Part shown: positions 38,369-49,281 of the stretch, piece after piece
Layout of the letters: every line of letters starts with the position of its first letter
How positions within the stretch are numbered: position 1 is the stretch's first letter
NCBI GenBank assembly: GCA_027382625.1
Contig: JAJKFJ010021023.1
Coordinates: 36,675 to 100,674 of the forward strand
DNA: 64,000 bases
Direction of reading: 5' to 3'
Source: Tetmemena sp. SeJ-2015
Lineage: Eukaryota > Ciliophora > Spirotrichea > Sporadotrichida > Oxytrichidae
Position numbers and translations under genes: made by a program
Notes under the pieces: generated by a model
The model's database searches: none
Told to the model about the DNA's origin: nothing
Seen by the model: only the letters and a program-made list of their open reading frames with translations

Positions 38369-41197
38369 ATGAAATAAGAATCCTCAGATTCAGATAGATC
38401 AAATAAGCCGAAGAAAAGAGGTATTTTCACTTCAAACTATCTAAATTAAATGCTATAGCGATAAGAAAAGGAGCTCGAACATATGATGACCCAGTCAGTT
38501 GGCTTATATTTTTATTTAGCGTTGTAAACTTCCACCATATTTGGATGGAACTTAAATCTACAGTGAGTAGATCCTATCGTTAAACAAAAGATTGAAAGCC
38601 CTAGACACGGTCACTGCAAATTAAAATTTTTTTTTGCAGTTATCTCAGTTGTTACAATAGTTTTGATATACCTAGAGGTAAATCTATTACTTTATGATTT
38701 GAACTTTAGAACGAAATATTTTGGGAGAATAATATTGTCATTTACTATGTTTTATGCTAATTAATTTAAGATTTATTATCTGATATCGAGTCTGGAAAAT
38801 ATTAAAGAGGACTTATTTACTGTAATATATATTATGTTTTGTGTGTCTCTCTTATACTTACTATCCACCAAATTATCAACTGAGAATCAAAAGAAAATTT
38901 TAAGTTATTAAAAAAATTGTAGAAGAACAGTGGTATTGATAATTAAGTTAAAGCCAGAAAGCAATAGATAATTTATTTAGATCATATCGTTAAAATATAA
39001 AATATTTTTAAGGATAACTTGAATTTAAATTTAATACTGTATCTGACAATAATAAAAGCAGCACGATATGCTCTGCACTAAGAGCTCTAATTTTTGTGCT
39101 ATCAGCTGTGATAATAATTTGCATTATAGTTCACTATAATTACAAGCTTAGCGTTATCAAGTTCAGAGATAATTAATTAGATGAGGATGGTAAGTCTCTC
39201 TCGAATTTATCTCATTATGATAGACAAGTTTGCTTATTAAACTGTTAGTGACTTTGATTTCTACTGGACTATGGAAATATCTAACTTGCGAGATATGTTT
39301 ACACTCTTGCGTTTGCCCGCCAACTGTTGATTCTTTTTATATAATGACACAGTTGGGTTAGAAAATAACTTATACTTTTGATGCGATGACTGCAGTGATA
39401 AGTCTTTTTCGCCTCTATACAGTTATCCGCCTCTTTGAGCATTACTCTCACTGGACAAATAATAATTAAGGGAATTAAAGGGCGCCCGGCATAAATAAGA
39501 TAGGCCGTGACGTCAATGATATTGCTGTGACGCATTTATCTGACGCACAAAAACCTACCAGCCGAATAGGGATATTAAACACGTGGCACCCACCTCACAT
39601 TCTGAGCAGAAGCCCCCGGCTTCACCATCCAAAAAACCTAAAAGGAGACAAAAATTCCAGTAGCTTCGGACCGAGAGCAAGTCGCTGCTCCGTAGCGTCT
39701 GGCTTCGCTGTCCAGCTCCATGACTGAGTGTTTGCCCATAGATCACATCCCTCCACGCCTACAAGGATTAGGAGAGTGAGTGGGAACCACTCACCTTTGA
39801 TTATCTCTCCAGTGAGCAGCCCAACCACCTTCCCCAGGGCTTCGGCTGCCATTATCCCTTGCCTCTTTTAAGCACTCACCCACCAGCCAATGGATTACCA
39901 AACCAGAAAGCCTTCAGGGAAAGGGCGACCGGTGCCTAGTGCCGGTCGTGTGCGTCCTGAATTTTAACTTTCTAATTTAATAATTTTCCTCTCACTGGAC
40001 AAATGAGAGGTCTAAGAGAGTTTGGTAATTTTTCATTATCCCATCTTAAACTGATTTTAGCAAGATAAATGGAGCTCAAGCAAACGCTTTCTTTGCACTA
40101 AAGGCTTATCTAACTTTGAAGCCATATGTTGTGTTGACAGTTGGATTGACTGTTTCTACTTTTGTCCTTGGTTTTGCTCTTAGGACTTTTGAGATAGGTT
40201 TGAAGGATTCTAACTTCGACTATGCATGGAACTCTTTCTGGGTTGTAATCCTCACGATGACAACTATAGGCTATGGAGATATTTACCCAAGAACTCAACT
40301 TGGAAGAATAACCTGCATAGTGGCTTGTATTTGGGGAGTTTTCATACTCTCTCTTTTCGTGGTTGCCCTAACAAATACTACTGAGTTCACTCCTAAAGAT
40401 AGCAATAATTTATTAATTTTAAAGAAGAGTAGGTGTATGAGGCAATCATCATGGAGAGAGCTGTAAGAAAGAAACTTAAGAAAGATGCAGGCATCATTAT
40501 TAAGGACTTCGTGATTCTCACATTCCTAAGAAAAAAGCAGTTGGAGAATAAACGAAGAACGAAGCTATTGATGAGCCTTATTTCAAGAAGTGGCAGATTT
40601 AAGATTAAGAGACTGTAAGTTTAAGATTTGAAATTTGATTATCTTGAATAGGAATGTCTAACAAAGAGAGGAGGATAATGATGAACTTCTGAGTCAAATG
40701 CAGACATAGATTGATGATTCATTAAAAGACTTAAAGACTGGACTTGATAGTATGAGAGTTCTCTTTGAAAACGCTAAGAAAACATCTGATGAGCAGTATT
40801 AGTTTTAAAAGCATGTAAAGAGGTCCCACAAGCTATCTATCTGTCTGGTGAATTTAGCTACTCTATTGACTGAGTTTGGGCCGATCCGCCCTATAAAGTC
40901 TATGAAGGAAATCGAGTAGTATTTCTCACTTGATTCCAAACACTCAATATCAACTTATTGGTAAGATTAGAATAGTTTTAATCTTACTTAGAATCTATGA
41001 ACGTACTTACTGCAGAAGAGTTGAAGGACAAGCTTTTGCAAAAAGGGGATCAGAAAGAAGTTTAGCAGATGATGCTTAAAGAAATTCAAGATGAAAATGG
41101 AGATTCAGAGGATAGCGACGATGATGATGAAAGCGATAGTGATGAGTCAGATCTTAGAAGTGATTTTTCACCAGTCTCACCAGAGAAGAGAAGATGA
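38369..41197 (+). CDS. SK-like (calcium-activated) potassium channel
   Basis: Starts MKQESSDSDRSNKPKKRG. Membrane segments follow; the last part is clear: RLYTVIRLFEHYSHWTNERS (S4-like), YVVLTVGLTVSTFVLGFALR (S5), SFWVVILTMTTIGYGDIYP (pore; TIGYGD filter) and GRITCIVACIWGVFILSLFV (S6), then a calmodulin-binding-like region (ERAVRKKLKKDAG) and coiled coil (DLKTGLDSMRVLFENAKK). It ends in an acidic Asp/Ser tail and SPVSPEKRR. The short S5-pore-S6 module and no voltage-sensor charge array fit SK/IK-type channels. A 544-bp GC-rich IES (39461-40004) splits the S4-like segment, and a GT-AG intron follows (about 40020-40061). More IESs probably lie at about 38620-39060. Would set membrane potential in the ciliate cortex or cilia. 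Confidence 0.88.
39461..40004. other. GC-rich IES, 544 bp, pointer CTCTCACTGGACAAAT
   Basis: The 16-bp repeat lies at 39445-39460 and 39989-40004. Excision gives RLFEHYSHWTNERSKRV with no frame change, so both borders are exact. The core (about 39478-39958) is strikingly GC-rich against an AT-rich window and starts GGGCGCCCGG. It contains perfect stems (GACCGG...CCGGTC near 39928-39950; GTGAGTG...CACTCAC near 39775-39794). Its ends are AT-rich like ordinary IESs, so the core looks inserted into an older IES. No recognisable protein, tRNA or rRNA. Confidence 0.85.
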
Positions 41198-41290
41198 ATA
41201 TAGATTCAATGTTAAACTAAAAGCTTTAATTTCATCGCTATAATTATCACTTATCTACTTGAATTGAATTTGAAAAGAAAAAAACCTATA

Positions 41291-44200
41291 TCACTTGAAC
41301 TAAAATCTCTCAGTGATGAATGGAATGCGGGACTTATCGTATAGTTATATCATTCTTAGTACTCTTTTTAAGCTCTTTTAGCTAATCTGTTCAAAAGCCT
41401 ATTTCTCACTAAGAACACTTTATCCTTGTATTTAAACTTTCTTCTTATAGAAAGAAGCTCTTTGCAATATAAAATGCATAGTGGCAGATTCTTATTATGC
41501 GGATTGAATACTCATAAGCACTCCTTAGCATGTAGCTTAAGCTAGAGCCTGGCAACTAGAGGCTAAAAATAATTTATCGGCTAGGTCCTTATTCTTATCA
41601 AGACCTACTCCCAAAATTAAAATGTTGATTGATGACTCAATATGCTTCAGACTATCCTGTTTATCTTTTAGATATTTCTATAGCTTTAAGTCAGAACGCA
41701 AAATATCCTTTTCGTTCAATGAAGTTTTATCAACAATACAGATTATCCATTTTTGAGGTCCATTGAATCTATATTTCGAAGATAAGGATTTTTCTGAAAT
41801 GTTTTAAGATTCAAACGTTGTCTCATGCTCTTAGAATTAATGCAAGGCTTCTTTGAATGCAGAGTAGAAATTATAAATATGATTAAATTTGATTCTGATT
41901 TTGATTATGTTTTCTTTAAAAGTGACATTTAGTATTAAAGAATAAGGCAAGTTTTAAGAAAATAATTGAGAAAATACCTATTAGAAATTATAACATTACT
42001 TATTGGAATGGAGAGATTATTTTCGCATTTAATTTTAAAATAACTCAATTAATCAGGCATTTTTAAGAAAAAAATTATCTGTTTAGGTTATCACTCTCTT
42101 ATGATAAAAATTTATCCTATTTATTTTTCAAATTAGATAATACTGATCCCTTAGAAAGGCAATGTAAGATTCTTTGTAAAGCGTATTAAGACTTTTCTTC
42201 TCCAACTGTAGATGAGCATGTTTGTAGTACCCATTATTTAGAGGAATGAAACTGAAGAAATCTTCCAGCGATAGTACCTAAAATATTATTATATTTGCTA
42301 TAAATAATCTTAATATTGCTTCTAGACAATCAAATGCAAGTTATTGCCTCACTTATGTGTCTTTGATGAGGCTTCTAGAACCCAAATCTGCTATCACTAT
42401 CACTGCTCTTTGGTTTATGTAGAAGCGAGAAAGATTCGCTCTTAACCTGTTCCTCTCAAGCTAGTCATCTGAGTTTAAATTTTTTTTAAAAAAAAGTAGG
42501 CCATCATAATTAAGTAAGCCCTTTTATTTGATAGATGTTTTACTCTTAGCTCAGACTATACATTTATTCCTTATTTTTTAAGTTAAAAAAAACACAAATT
42601 ATCACAAATTACAAAACATAATTGACTCTTAATTGCGTAATTTGTTTATTATAATATTTTTTATCAACTCTAATTTACTTTAATGATATTTTGAGCACAT
42701 AATTGAGCTGTTATGCAATTTCAAAGCTTAGACATAATCTCTCTAGCAGTATTCAACGTATAAGCCAATGCAATACATGAAGTACTGTGCGAGTATTTGG
42801 TAATTCATTCTGGGTATTCCTTTGCGCGCTATCTAAACTTTAATTTTCTGATGCTCTACCAAGTCAGTTCTAATGCTTTTAATCAATTCTATATAGGAGT
42901 TAGGATCTTGACTTTGCTTGGATAATTGAGAATACAAAAATTATATGGAATTAAAAATACTCAAGTGAGAACTCAAGTTGCTGGATTTTTATATATGTAA
43001 TGAAGTCCGAATAGTACTCATCAAATATTTCCAGCAGCTTTATAGCCTCATTCTGGCTTTCAAGCATTTAAAATTTCATAGCCTCTAAGTTTTGAATCAA
43101 GAGTACGGACTTGGAATAGCTATCCTGCATTTAATTGCTGAGATTGTAAAATTTTTGCTTTCTCTTGATATACTGCCACTAAGCGCAAGATAAATTGTAA
43201 AGTCTGCATGCTAGTATAAACTTTTCCCTCTATACACTAGTTTAGTAATTATATAGTAAGGCGAAAAAATTAATACGATGTAAAAAGGAATGAAGTTACC
43301 TTAAAGTCATTGTTGGAAGAAGAAAGTCTATTTACAATTTGTCTCTTCATAGTGATCGCTTGCTCAAAGTAGAGAATGGGCATTTTATCTTTCATACTCA
43401 TGTGGATGCATCCCATGTTGTTATAGCACAATAATTAGAGAATAAAACTTTTAAAGTAGCAAACACCTAGCTTTTTTGAGGATTTTCCCACGCTTTGCGC
43501 TATTTCGTTTAAGTTAAGCAAAGCTTGCAAATATGAAATATTCAAATAAAATCATAAAAGAAACTAAAAAAAGAAGATTAAAGGAAAGATAAGCGTTACA
43601 TGAAGTTGCATATTAAAAGCAAAGTGACCATGATCATATAGGGAAGGAGACAAAATCTGTAGTAAATTGAGAAGAACCGATCCATGAAATATTTCCTTCC
43701 TTAGTTAATCGGCTCTGCGTCAAATACCAAACCGAATGAGTATTCCTTATACTTGTCTTCAATTTAATCTTAAAATTTTAGGTAGAAGACTTCTACTCTT
43801 CCCATTGTCATTGCCCTAAAGAGTTATTAATTTAAGAAGCCTTTTATACATTTATCGAGATCCTATTTCAAAATAGGCCAGCTAGTTTCTGTCTGTCAAA
43901 TAGGTCTTGTCAATTCGAAAGTTTGAAATGCTAAGGTTGCTTGAACCCCAATTAAATATATAAGATATAAGAAATAAATTTTTTACTATGTTTGTCATCT
44001 ACTCATTAAAAGTTGTGTAGTTTGAATTATTCTATATTCTAAGATAAGCCATTATTCTAATAGGAAAACTGATTTTTTCATTTTAACTTACAAAATTTAA
44101 GGGTGCAAATTAATAGGAGATTAATCTGAGATTTTAATTATGTTTTAGGTAGCCTTAAATTTTGATCTCTCTAGAATATGATATAGTTAGCTCTAAGATT

Positions 44201-45990
44201 TCCCAAATACTAGTCAGTAATGTAGTTCTTTGATGTACTATCTAGTGATGGGAATAGATTTTTACAGTTCATACCCATGAATTCGCGTCTCTTTCCATCA
44301 TCCAAAAGCTTATCGAAAGGCACGCATAAACTTAGTCCCGTAGTTTTACTAGATGCAAACTTACTTAAGTATTAAAATAATAAAAGGAAAATATCCCCTT
44401 CAAGTATATTAAGAGACGAGTGATAATCAGCAAAATCTCGAGAATAAAAATGTAAATGACCACTTTTATCAAAATAATGCAGCTCAGAAAAGATTAAAAG
44501 CCTTATTTAAAAGGCTGAATGAATATTTTTATAATTTTGAGATTATATTAGAGCTGGAAAATTCTTAATATTTTATTAGAAATATTTAAAAACATGCTTG
44601 CAAAAAATAGTGTGCGGAGGTATTTGGTTACAATACTTTTTATAGACATTACATATAAATTCAATTAAACTTGCGTAAATCCGAAGAGAGCTATCTGAAT
44701 AGAAAAATATTAGATAAATTTTAATTACAATTTCGCGAGGCTTTCTGGCTGATATAAAACTCTCTACAAGTAGGACTGTAGATACATTTCTGCTGATTCT
44801 AATAATCCATAACACATCTGCAATTGTTCGCAGTAGGATTTATTGTATTTAATGAATATTTTATGGAGTTGCACTGACTGATGTGTACTGATCTTGTAAC
44901 TGCGAAGGATGCACTGCATATACTTGAGATTCGTAACCATAAAACTACGAATACTTTGCAGTCACCTAGTAGCTTGCTTAACTAATCGCATGGAAAATAA
45001 ACCACATGTAACTTGTCTAAAATTAATTCTTTTTAAATGACAAGCATTATCAGAATAAATGATTCTTTTTTTTATGATGTCTATCTAATGTCATAATTCT
45101 AATCAGTTTAAGGAGCATATTATGGGTTAAGTGTCCTATTTAGAGATGTATATAGCCAGTCGTGTTTTGCCTCTGTGTAAACATAAGGCAGGCCATTCTG
45201 TGTTTCTAAATACGCGTCGTTTGAGACATTAGCTCTGTAGTTTTCAAAGCCTGGATTCCTGTATTTTTCAAGGGTCATTTTCTCTTAAAACTTTTTCAAT
45301 GTTAGAATGTCTTGCTAGTACTATTAATGTGTATTACAAAATTTAAAGCTCTTACTATTCCTAACTCATCACTGATGTGATTAGCAATAGCCTCTGTAAT
45401 ATCGATGGAACTTGCAAAGTATATTCTCAGAACTATAGTAAAGATGCGATAAGTTGGGGTTAGTATTCTTACTAAAGGGAGAAAATTTTTCATCTATGAT
45501 TTAATATAGACTATACATCGACACGATACTGATCCCAAACAAGCTTAGAAAAAAGAGTTAAAATACATATACATTTTTTAATAAAGCATATTTTTATGAG
45601 AGTGAGATAGAAACCACCAATAATTAGTGTCGCAACTTCATTTATTTATTACACGTTATATATAACTAAATTCGAGAGCACCTTATTAAGGTAAAGAATT
45701 TAATTCATATATTCACTCTTAGAGAGATATTTAATCTTATTAACTTCACTAAGGACATTATTTGGACTTTTATCTTATTAATTTTAAAATTCACTAAATT
45801 GCTATAAATGATGCATTCCAGGCATTTATTATTAAGCAAAGCTTTGTTATGGTCTCAATAGATCTTAAATTTGCTTTAACACTCTCTCTGAGTTTTTTTG
45901 AAGGTGAAATCTTTATGGTGCGTAACTCCCTCATCTTACTTAGATCTCTGCCTGTGCTTTGAGTAATCCTCAGAGTCAAAACTCGCCATT
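41291..45990 (-). CDS. receptor-like membrane protein: Cys-rich ectodomain, one late TM, helical cytosolic part
   Basis: Read from right to left: hydrophobic LVRILTPTYRIFTIVLRIYF (membrane anchor or signal), then an ectodomain with YRNPGFENYRANVSNDAYLE, a Cys-rich stretch (NNCRCVMDYQNQQKCIYSPT) and HYFDKSGHLHFYSRDFADYH, a Cache-like sensor sequence. PYMIMVTLLLICNFM is a transmembrane segment near 43600. Inside are NEIAQSVGKSSKKLGVCYFK (HAMP-like linker), TPR-like helices (CYNNMGCIHMSMKDKMPILY, YFMYCIGLYVEYCQRDYVQA) and an alpha/beta region with RAVIVIADLGS and WIICIVDKTSLNEKDIL resembling a von Willebrand A fold. GT-AG introns lie near 42915 and 43300. Many IESs are implied. Membership of a named family is not claimed; a sensory role is inference. 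Confidence 0.6.
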
Positions 45991-46400
45991 GAGCTGCCTT
46001 AGCTCTTTTTAACTCCGCCTTGTAACTTCTAATCGTTCAATATCCTCAGCTTCTTTATCATCGCATTTCAAAAAGAAAAAACTCAACTTCATTTTAAAAC
46101 ATAAAAAACTAAATTGAGTTAGTTCTTAACTAAGGGTTTGAAACTTATTCAAAAATTATTAGCCTCTTATTAATGAAAATTTAATTAAATTATGGAATTT
46201 ATCTTTTCGTATTTTTAAAGTTGTTATGGTCTCCTGATATGAATGCTTGCTTTGCAACTCTCAAAGTCTTAACAAATACATTAGCAGCATCGTAGAGCTA
46301 GTTCAACTCTCTCTATTTAAACAATAAATCCAATATTAAATCATCGCATCCAGTTTAAGAAACAGTTCCTCCATCGGATCGAAAATTGCTCGCGAGAATT
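45991..46400 (-). CDS. helical coding segment, probably N-terminal part of a gene
   Basis: A minus frame reads RELNQLYDAANVFVKTLRVA and continues KQAFISGDHNNFKNTKR. After an AT-rich gap another reads CDDKEAEDIERLEVTRRSQK. It may be the 5' end of the membrane-protein gene (41291-45990) or a separate small protein; the join was not resolved. Confidence 0.35.
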
Positions 46401-46615
46401 TATAAAAGAAACTAAAAATGCATAAAGATTAAACGAGATCAATCTTAAAATCCAATCTTAATTTATTCAATAAGCTTTAACTTTCTATTTATACTTAAAA
46501 TATAAAATATTGATTCTGAAAAATCCATTAGGCAAATTTTATCTCAACATGAAAGCTAATGTTGAATTTATATGTTGAGTATATCTCATATAAATTTAAA
46601 ATTATGTTAATTTTC

Positions 46616-48025
46616 TCAAACACTCGACTATTTAGAGTACTCCTGTATTAAATCATTGCTATTTGTGAAGGTGTTAAGGTTTTTCTTCCTAATGACGTTG
46701 CAGTTCTTGAGTATGTTCTTAGTTATCTATGATATTTGAGAAAACAAATTATCAATAATTTGGCTGTAGTCAACATCGCTATCTTTGGCGTCTAGACTTC
46801 TTCTTCTGCTCAGGAATGAGTTATAAAGTCTGCTCTCATTCTCATCTTCTTTCACTTCCAATAGGTCGCTATCCAAGAGAGAATCATTCACTACTCTGAT
46901 CTTCTCTTACTGATTGTATCTCTGATTTCCCTTGCTGTCTGGGAATTTAAGTCTAATCTTCTCAAAAGATTGAGTCACACTAAAATTAAATCTATATTTT
47001 ATAGTATAGCTACCAGGATCCAGCTAGACTTTGCTATTTACAGCTGTATTACTGGCAGGAATATAAGGCGGCTCTCTTCCTCGAATAGTTCTTCTGCTTA
47101 ACTCCATACTTTTATTTAGGAACTTCTTGTTTCTAATGATTCTAGTACTGGCGGGCATTTGAGTGCGGGGTGTTTCAGTAATTTAATTCAGATTAATAAC
47201 TGAGTTTTAAAGATTTACTGATTGATGTTCAGAATCGCCTGCATTGTTAATTTGAGTGTTAGATTTATAAATAGAAATCCGCAACTTTTATGTCATTATC
47301 AATAATCAATAATTTTTAATTTTAGATTAATGAGAGGTAGTTAAGCCTTTTCTTATGGCAATCTAATTCAAGTCCTGCAAAATGATATTTACCACCGCAT
47401 CGTTGTTCTTATAAAAATTGAGCACCCCAGTCTGAGTAGTATTCATAAAAAGTGTAGTGGCAGCTTTAAAATGAGTTTTCTTATGCAACGATGGCAGAAT
47501 TTATCTAGGAGTTATAAGTCTATTTTTAGTCAAATGCTTATTGAAACTCGACTACGTTAAATCCTTACTCTCTGGGGATCTAGAATGGTTGATTGAACTA
47601 TTTAAAGCTAATCTATCTTGATTAAGACCCTTGTAGGCAATGGTTTTCATCTATTCCAGATTCTTCTAGTCTTATTGGATGTTATAAGTGGAGGCTCTAT
47701 CGACTATCCTCTCAATGGAATTATTGGGCTTGAATTTAAAGTCTCCTCGAAGTTCTTTATCTTTGTGTCTCTGTCTGATGAGTTTCACAAAAGTCTGATT
47801 CATATCTGGATTTGGGACAGTGTCTAAGTATTGCGCATCAATCCTAACTTTTTTAATGCGGTCCTCTGGTCTGTCTTTGAATCTGAAGCTTACAGGATTT
47901 AAAGTCTCCTAAAGCTTGGAGCGATCAGAGATGCTTTGAGAGATCAATTTTCGCTTATTCAAATTGAATCTGTCCTCCTAGATATTCAGATACATGTCGG
48001 TCTCTTTTATAGGGTTGTCTGCCAT
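46616..48025 (-). CDS. basic/acidic low-complexity protein, unknown
   Basis: Starts MADNPIKETDMYLNIQED and ends IQEYSKQSSV before TGA. ~430 codons: an N-terminal charged part (RKLISQSISDRSKLQETLNP, RPEDRIKKVRIDAQYLD), a middle with KKTHFKAATTLFMNTTQTGV, and after a gap near 47280-47330 a second half with STRIIRNKKFLNKSMEL and SVTQSFEKIRLKFPDSKGNQ. No domain recognised. The charged, armadillo-free composition is common in ciliate cytoskeletal proteins, which is not evidence of function. Confidence 0.7.
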
Positions 48026-48320
48026 CTATAAATAAGTTATCCGTGCATTTAGAACTCCTACCTCTCTAATAAAGCTTGCTATTCTACGCTTGTATAAGGA
48101 TGAAAGCTTATCCCGAGTTGCTATAAAAATAATTGCATTAGAGATAAAATTTACCATTATGCCTCTACTAAAATTAATAGTGTTTGATCTCTTAGAGTTT
48201 GCGCAACTCCAATTGCTCTTTCTGCTTTTCTTCTTGAAAGATGTTGTACATTTTATTTATATTTTTATTATGCTTAAAATTAATTCTATGATATGAAAAT
48301 TATTGATCATAGATGATAAT
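48026..48320. other. spacer between minus-strand genes
   Basis: 5' flank of the gene starting at 48025 and 3' flank of the DUF1445 gene. Open plus-strand frames here look like chance, being rich in Leu/Ile/Phe from AT-rich DNA. Confidence 0.4.
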
Positions 48321-49170
48321 TTCATTCAGAAATAAGAGTGTGATTTAGCACATCGGTTATTAGCATATGGCCTGGAGCATGAGTGATAAGTAAAGGTAAA
48401 GGTTTTTATAAAAATTATTTCTTAATGAATGATAAGTAGAGTTTATCTACTTGGCTTGAGTGATTACATTTTATGGAGTGACTCCGCAAGCCCAAAACAC
48501 TGGAACCTCACCCTCATTGATAGTTACTGCATCCCCATAGTCAGGCTTCGAAATATCCTCTATTCCCAAGTTCTCTTTGAATTCCAAGCCTGTGTAAACA
48601 GGAGCTCCATGAACCCTTGGATAATTACTTGTTATCTCGTGAGCTAACTAACACTCTTCACCTAACTTAAATGGTCTCATCGAGACAACCATGTTTCCAG
48701 AAAATATGCCTGCGGACTTGCAAGGTATTTTTGTCTTATACATCGGCACGTTTCTTCCTTCTTCAATATGTCTAATTTTAAGTCCCGCTTTTTGAAGAGC
48801 ACTTTCAAAAGAAAAAGAGCAGCCGATAAGGAAAGAAACCATGTCATTAGACCACAGGTCACTCACATCTAGCCTTTCTTCCTTGAACTCTCCGAATCTG
48901 TAAACTTTGTATCTCGGCAAATCTTTTGCTATATCTAATCCTGAGGGACAGAAGTTTGGCGCTTCAACTGAACCGGGTAAGGTTTATTCTAGAAGAGGGC
49001 ATGGCTTGGGATTCAATTTGCAAAATGTGTAAAATCTTCAGCAAAAGCCTAAGGCATGATCACCAAGTTAGCCTAGACAAAGTCATCACAAAAGCTAGTT
49101 GTTGGGCCTGTATGTTTTTACTCTCGACAAAGTCTATCTGAATTCTAAAGGAGTCAATTATTCATTCCCT
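48321..49170 (-). CDS. DUF1445 / D-glutamate cyclase-like protein
   Basis: Characteristic DUF1445 blocks in order: [132 protein letters not shown] and [18 protein letters not shown]. This family (bacterial and animal mitochondrial) includes D-glutamate cyclase, which converts D-glutamate to 5-oxo-D-proline. The HIEEGR, CSFSFE and ITHAPGH motifs are intact. A 47-bp IES (48406-48452) separates the last block. A one-base slip at about 49022 (before NPKPCP) needs explanation. The N-terminus is not fully resolved; there is no clear targeting peptide. Confidence 0.9.
48406..48452. other. IES, ~47 bp, pointer TT
   Basis: Removing 47 bp between TT at 48404-48405 and 48451-48452 joins TPQNVITQAK to [13 protein letters not shown], matching the uninterrupted family sequence. 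A 2-bp pointer is at the lower limit, but the family alignment fixes the junction. Confidence 0.65.
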
Positions 49171-49281
49171 TCCATTGCAAATTATTATAATGATATCTTT
49201 TCATTCAAACTTTTATATTGTGTGAAAGAGTGAGACCGGAAATTGCGATTTATATCAAAATTTAATATCAAACAAATAAAA

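Noticed and set aside
39299..39852. Several open frames in and next to the GC-rich IES (both strands)
   Set aside because: Low-quality frames caused by high GC and few stops; they end at arbitrary points and show no family motif. The DNA is precisely excised from the channel gene.
40947..41000. IES with pointer TTAGAAT in the channel gene C-terminal region
   Set aside because: The repeat exists, but removing 21 bp leaves a TGA in frame, so this junction does not explain the frame change; the true border remains open.
41291..45990. Calling the membrane protein a calcium-channel alpha2-delta subunit
   Set aside because: vWA-like and Cache-like regions are both suggested, but the order is reversed and the MIDAS motif was not seen.
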